Source of the DNA: Oscillospiraceae bacterium
GTDB lineage: Bacteria; Bacillota; Clostridia; Oscillospirales; Acutalibacteraceae
Assembly: GCA_015065615.1 (NCBI GenBank)
Contig: SVPY01000007.1
Span: 1-64,000 of the forward strand
DNA length: 64,000 nt
Direction of reading: 5' to 3'
Position numbers and translations under genes: made by a program
Shown: piece after piece, positions 60,601 through 64,000 of the stretch
Layout of the letters: the number at the start of each line of letters is the position of its first letter
How positions within the stretch are numbered: the first letter of the stretch is position 1
The notes under the pieces: generated by a model
What the model saw: the letters and a program-made list of their open reading frames with translations, nothing else
Database searches by the model: none
Told to the model about the DNA's origin: nothing

Positions 60601-60628
60601 ATAGGGCGGGCTTTAGGGTTCGCCCTAT
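60601..60628 (+). other. intercistronic hairpin argG-argH
   Basis: ATAGGGCG / CGCCCTAT stem with a 12-nt loop and no T run. It probably affects mRNA stability or processing between the cistrons and does not terminate fully. Confidence 0.55.
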
Positions 60629-60657
60629 TAGTAATTTAAAATAAAGGAAATATATAT

Positions 60658-62037
60658 ATGAAACTCTGGAAAGGACGCTTCGAAAAGGAAGCAGACCCCA
60701 AAACAAACGATTTTAACTCCTCCATATCATTCGACAGCCGTATGTATAAAGAGGATATTGAAGGCAGTATTGCTCACGCTACTATGCTTGGCGCACAGGG
60801 TATTATCCCTGCAGAAGACTGCGAAATGCTTATAAACGAGCTTAAAAAGGTAAGAGAGGATATTGAAAGCGGCGCTTTATTAATTGACCCCGATGCCGAG
60901 GATATACACACATTCGTTGAAGGCGAGCTTACAAAGCGACTTGGCTCTGCAGGTAAGAGAATTCATACCGCAAGAAGCCGTAACGACCAGGTAGCTCTTG
61001 ATATACGCCTTACACTTCGTAAGGAATGCGACGGTCTGGTTTCTCAGCTTAAGGAGCTTATTGCCGTGCTTTGCAAGAAAGCAAAAGAACACTACGACAC
61101 GGTAATGCCCGGTTACACACATCTTCAGCGTGCGCAGCCCATTACTTTCGGTCACCACCTTTTAGCTTACGGCGAGATGCTTCTGCGTGATGTTGAGAGA
61201 ATTATTGATGCTAAGAAGAGAATGAACTACTGCCCCTTAGGTTCAGGCGCTCTTGCAGGCACAACCTATCCTCTGGATAGAAATATGACCGCGTCTCTTT
61301 TAGGCTTTACTGCTCCTACAGCTAACAGCCTCGACGGCGTAGCGGACAGAGATTTCTGCGCTGAAATTGCTTTTGCTGTTTCACTTTGTATGGTTCATCT
61401 CTCCCGACTCAGCGAGGAGATTATCCTCTGGAGTTCATGGGAATATAAATTCGTTGAGCTTGACGATGCTTTCTCTACAGGCTCCAGCATTATGCCCCAG
61501 AAAAAAAATCCCGATTTAGCTGAGCTTGTAAGAGGTAAGAGTGGCAGAGTATTCGGTGATTTGATGGGTCTTTTAACAATGATGAAGGGTCTGCCCCTTG
61601 CATATAATAAGGATATGCAGGAGGATAAGGAAGCTGTTTTCGATGCTGTGGATACACTCAAAATGTGCTTAACTCCCTTTGTTCCCATGATAGATACAAT
61701 GAAAGTTATTAAGGAAAATATGAGAAACGCCGCAGCTAAAGGCTTTATTAACGCTACTGACTGCGCCGATTACCTTGTTTCCCATAAAGGTCTTCCTTTC
61801 CGTGATGCTTATAAGATTACAGGCGAGCTGGTTGCTCTGTGCATCAATAAGGGCATTACTCTTGAAACTTTACCTATTGAAGAATATAAAAACGTATGTG
61901 AAGATTTCGATGAGGGCGTTTACGAGGCTATAAATCTTGAAAAGTGCGTAAGAGACAGGCTTGTTTACGGCGGCCCCGCACCCCAGAACGTACTTAAAGA
62001 AGCTGCCGCTATAGAAGAAAAGGCAGCAGCCATATAA
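60658..62037 (+). CDS. argH: argininosuccinate lyase
   Basis: 459 residues, full length. LWKGRFEKEADPKTNDFNSS at the start, HTARSRNDQVALDIRL, GYTHLQRAQPITFGHH, and the fumarase-superfamily signature GSSIMPQKKNPDLAELVRGK near 274-293 with the catalytic Ser loop. It splits argininosuccinate into arginine and fumarate. Second gene of the operon, 74 bp after argG. Confidence 0.97.
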   Translation: MKLWKGRFEKEADPKTNDFNSSISFDSRMYKEDIEGSIAHATMLGAQGIIPAEDCEMLINELKKVREDIESGALLIDPDAEDIHTFVEGELTKRLGSAGKRIHTARSRNDQVALDIRLTLRKECDGLVSQLKELIAVLCKKAKEHYDTVMPGYTHLQRAQPITFGHHLLAYGEMLLRDVERIIDAKKRMNYCPLGSGALAGTTYPLDRNMTASLLGFTAPTANSLDGVADRDFCAEIAFAVSLCMVHLSRLSEEIILWSSWEYKFVELDDAFSTGSSIMPQKKNPDLAELVRGKSGRVFGDLMGLLTMMKGLPLAYNKDMQEDKEAVFDAVDTLKMCLTPFVPMIDTMKVIKENMRNAAAKGFINATDCADYLVSHKGLPFRDAYKITGELVALCINKGITLETLPIEEYKNVCEDFDEGVYEAINLEKCVRDRLVYGGPAPQNVLKEAAAIEEKAAAI

Positions 62038-62063
62038 TTTCTGAATTAAGAGGTTACAACATT

Positions 62064-62972
62064 ATGAAACATTTACTTAAGCTTCTTGACTGGAGCAAAG
62101 AAGAGATATTAGAGGTTTTGGACCTTGCCGATAAATTAAAGGACGAGAACAAAAAGGGCATAGAACATCATATTCTTAAAGGCAAGACTTTGGGTATGAT
62201 TTTCTCCAAGTCCTCCACAAGAACAAGAGTTTCCTTCGAAGTTGGTATGCATCAGCTTGGCGGTCACGCTTTATTCCTTTCCTCCCGTGATTTACAGATA
62301 GGCAGAGGCGAGCCTGTTGAGGATACTGCAAGAGTTCTTTCCCGCTATCTCGACGGTATTATGATAAGAACCTTTGAGCAGAAGGAAGTAGAGGACCTTG
62401 CAAAATACGGCTCCATAGCTATTATCAACGGTCTTACCGATTTCTGTCACCCCTGTCAGGTGCTTGCCGATCTTCAGACAATAAGAGAGTATAAAGGCGG
62501 CTTTGAAGGCAAGAAGATGTGCTTTATCGGTGACGGCAACAATATGATGAACTCCCTTATCGTAGGCGGCTTAAAGGTTGGCATGAAGGTTTCGGTTGCT
62601 TGTCCCGAAGGCTACAGACCTCCTGCTGAGATTCTTGATTTTGCTGCATCTTACGGCGATATGTTTGAAATTACCGATGCTCCCTGTGTTGCAATAAAGG
62701 ATGCGGACGTTGTTCTTACCGACGTTTGGACAAGTATGGGGCAGGAAGAAGAAAGATTGGAGCGCGAAAAGGCATTCAAGGGCTACTGTGTTTCCAAAGA
62801 GCTTATGGAAAATGCAAAAAGCGACGCTATTGTGCTTCACTGCTTACCTGCACACCGCGGTGAGGAGATTATGGCGGACGTATTTGAAGCTAATGCAGGT
62901 CCCATTTTCGATGAGGCTGAAAACCGCCTCCACGCACAGAAGGCTGTGCTCGTACACTGTATGAAAGATTAA
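62064..62972 (+). CDS. argF: ornithine carbamoyltransferase
   Basis: 302 residues. Carbamoyl-phosphate loop SKSSTRTRVSFE near 51-62, DFCHPCQVLADLQTI near 126-140 and HCLPAHRGEEI near 255-265, all intact. It forms citrulline from ornithine. Third gene, 26 bp after argH. The order G-H-F yields citrulline to arginine conversion from one transcript; early ornithine genes are not in the window. Confidence 0.97.
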   Translation: MKHLLKLLDWSKEEILEVLDLADKLKDENKKGIEHHILKGKTLGMIFSKSSTRTRVSFEVGMHQLGGHALFLSSRDLQIGRGEPVEDTARVLSRYLDGIMIRTFEQKEVEDLAKYGSIAIINGLTDFCHPCQVLADLQTIREYKGGFEGKKMCFIGDGNNMMNSLIVGGLKVGMKVSVACPEGYRPPAEILDFAASYGDMFEITDAPCVAIKDADVVLTDVWTSMGQEEERLEREKAFKGYCVSKELMENAKSDAIVLHCLPAHRGEEIMADVFEANAGPIFDEAENRLHAQKAVLVHCMKD

Positions 62973-62983
62973 TTATAAATTGG

Positions 62984-63016
62984 CGGGAAAGGGTTTATAT
63001 CACTTTCCCGTTTTAT
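62984..63016 (+). terminator. terminator of argGHF
   Basis: CGGGAAAG / CTTTCCCG stem followed by TTTTATTT. Confidence 0.85.
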
Positions 63017-63101
63017 TTACCGGCGGCGAAATTTCCATAAAGCGGTAATAAATTTGCAATAAAGAAAAACTTAATAATTTATTACGAAAACGCAATTATA
63101 C

Positions 63102-63133
63102 TTGACAGAAACAATTACTTGGTATAGTATAAT
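63102..63133 (+). promoter_or_regulatory. promoter of the small membrane protein gene
   Basis: TTGACA at 63102-63107, with TAGTAT at 17 bp or an overlapping TATAGT/TATAAT as the -10; the exact -10 is ambiguous. Confidence 0.55.
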
Positions 63134-63167
63134 ATTATTACTTTTATTATAAGGAGGGGTGCGGCTG

Positions 63168-63662
63168 ATGAAAGAAGTGAAGTCCGATAAGCTTACTTTT
63201 TGGGAATTTCTTAAAAAGGACTGGGTCGGAGAATATCTCAAAAGAATATTATTCGTAGTTTTATTGATAGTGATATTTAACTACGCTTACAATTATATAA
63301 GAGTCCTTCCCGTTAAAGCAGACCCCTACGACGTAGTTACCATGCGCTGCTTAGTTACCAAGGATGAAATCAAGGTAGATGTAACGGAGTGGGTTGATGA
63401 GAAAAACGAAAGGGAATTTAAGGAATTTACCTATCGTTTCGATGATATCAGCAAGACTCTTTACATCAGTATTATTATCAGTAACGACGGATCCGGTAAG
63501 CCCATAAGCTCGTATTCCATTGAGAACGATTTTAAAGGATTGAAAAAAGTAGCTATCGAGGGCGGTATTCTTAACATCCACCAGAAAACTATATGGTATG
63601 ACGGTGAGGAGACAATTGCCGTGAAACCCAGCCCATCTCCTTCAGGGAATAAGAAAAACTAA
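63168..63662 (+). CDS. single-pass membrane protein, unknown
   Basis: AAGGAGGGG is correctly spaced for the ATG at 63168; the GTG at 63159 is too close. 164 residues. Cytoplasmic basic start, one transmembrane helix (ILFVVLLIVIFNYAYNYI, about 25-43), then a predicted outside domain rich in strands, ending in PSPSPSGNKKN. No family recognised. Monocistronic. Confidence 0.75.
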   Translation: MKEVKSDKLTFWEFLKKDWVGEYLKRILFVVLLIVIFNYAYNYIRVLPVKADPYDVVTMRCLVTKDEIKVDVTEWVDEKNEREFKEFTYRFDDISKTLYISIIISNDGSGKPISSYSIENDFKGLKKVAIEGGILNIHQKTIWYDGEETIAVKPSPSPSGNKKN

Positions 63663-63683
63663 GTTTTTAACTGTTATTAACAG

Positions 63684-63704
63684 TTATCCACAGGGTTATC
63701 AACA
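63684..63704 (+). other. pair of DnaA-box-like sequences
   Basis: TTATCCACA (63684-63692) matches the DnaA consensus TTATNCACA exactly; TTATCAACA follows at 63696-63704 with one mismatch, then an AT-rich stretch. A TAACTGTTA/TAACAGTTA dyad lies just upstream. Two boxes alone do not make an origin, and no dnaA or dnaN gene is visible. Confidence 0.35.
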
Positions 63705-63719
63705 ATATTTAAATAAATT

Positions 63720-63752
63720 AAGAGGTAAGATTAATTTCTTACCTCTTTTTGT
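63720..63752 (+). terminator. terminator after the membrane protein gene
   Basis: AAGAGGTAAGA / TCTTACCTCTT stem followed by TTTTTG TTT. Confidence 0.85.
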
Positions 63753-63774
63753 TTGCATAAAATTTAATTTTTAT

Positions 63775-63813
63775 AAAAGAGAACAACCGCCGGAGTAATC
63801 CAGCGGCCGTTCC
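63775..63813 (-). terminator. terminator of the EF-G-like gene
   Basis: Minus strand: GAACGGCCGCTGG...CCGGCGGTTGTTC stem followed by TCTTTTATAAAAA. Confidence 0.7.
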
Positions 63814-63856
63814 CATTGAAGGTTTTTTATGAAAAAGATGTTCTTATAATCAAACC

Positions 63857-64000
63857 TTAGTTATTTTTAGCTTCTGCAATAACCTTTTCAGATACGTTGG
63901 AAGGAGCTTCTTCATATCTTACGAATTCGAATGTGAAGTGGCCTCTGCCCTGAGTGATCTGACGGACGTAAGTACAGAAGTCGTGCATTTCAGCTTCGGG
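63857..64000 (-). CDS. elongation factor G-like protein, C-terminal fragment
   Basis: 47 codons plus stop, open to the right edge of the window. The peptide EMHDFCTYVRQITQGRGHFT, then FEFVRYEEAPSNVSEKVIAE, fits domain V of EF-G (usual form: Y-x-x-x-L-R-x-x-T-Q-G-R-G-x-F-x-M-x-F-x-x-Y-E-x-V-P). It is absent from the ORF track because of the edge. It could be canonical fusA or an EF-G paralogue; the Cys and Val substitutions slightly favour a paralogue. Confidence 0.85.
   Translation of the reverse strand, partial: PEAEMHDFCTYVRQITQGRGHFTFEFVRYEEAPSNVSEKVIAEAKNN

Noticed and set aside
1-64000. tRNA, rRNA, CRISPR arrays, transposases, integrases, toxin-antitoxin pairs
   Set aside because: None recognised by eye on either strand; short or degenerate elements could still be missed without a covariance or profile search.

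Overview
The window looks like chromosomal DNA of a low-to-moderate GC Firmicute of the class Clostridia, probably a gut Oscillospiraceae/Ruminococcaceae-like bacterium. The support is AGGAGG-type ribosome binding sites, many TTGACA-17-TATAAT promoters, two T-box leaders, Gram-positive LexA boxes, lipoprotein signal peptides, a meso-diaminopimelate dehydrogenase and many plant- or host-glycan enzymes. The species call is inference. No tRNA, rRNA, CRISPR array, transposase or integrase was seen.

Layout. 1-6200: a two-component system, a lipoprotein and a two-permease/one-ATPase ABC exporter, enclosed by a perfect 41-bp direct repeat; the left edge may be mobile DNA. 6.3-13.4 kb: a beta-helix glycan hydrolase, small redox/flavin proteins (nitroreductase, an XRE regulator fused to an FMN-type split barrel, a second split barrel), VanZ-like and VanY-like envelope proteins and a MATE pump. 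13.4-16.4 kb: an ArsR-type repressor, a free-standing HMA domain and a Zn/Cd-type P-ATPase behind a consensus promoter carrying a palindromic operator. 16.4-22.5 kb: a T-box leader driving an unusual XRE-cupin-acyl-CoA ligase fusion, an M3 peptidase and a GH32/43-like protein. 22.5-32.1 kb: a complete oligopeptide-type ABC importer whose OppC, OppD and OppF are enlarged by internal insertions, with elaborate RNA hairpins before and after the binding-protein gene. 32.2-34.5 kb: an XRE regulator pair and a YabE-like G5/3D cell-wall protein. 34.5-35.4 kb: gene-poor DNA with palindromes, a gene remnant and an interspersed repeat. 35.4-51.7 kb: glycan-degradation genes (beta-helix enzyme, GH20/67-like protein, GH36 alpha-galactosidase, AraC regulator, Gfo/Idh dehydrogenase, two further glycosidase-like proteins) mixed with diaminopimelate dehydrogenase, a PLP sulfur-amino-acid enzyme and an SOS operon (Y-family polymerase and SRAP) with tandem LexA boxes.

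51.7-54.2 kb: cysE-cysS under a T-box whose specifier reads as UGC (Cys). 54.8-57.5 kb: an ECF sigma operon of sigma factor, single-pass anti-sigma, secreted matrixin-like metalloprotease and a lipoprotein that repeats the anti-sigma sensor domain; this is the best candidate in the window for an undescribed signalling system. 57.8-63.0 kb: a divergent PRPP synthetase and argG-argH-argF with ArgR-box-like palindromes. The right edge holds a small membrane protein, two DnaA-box-like sequences and the C-terminus of an elongation factor G-like gene.

All family calls come from reading motifs by eye; no database search was possible. For several glycosidase-like proteins the fold class is clearer than the substrate.
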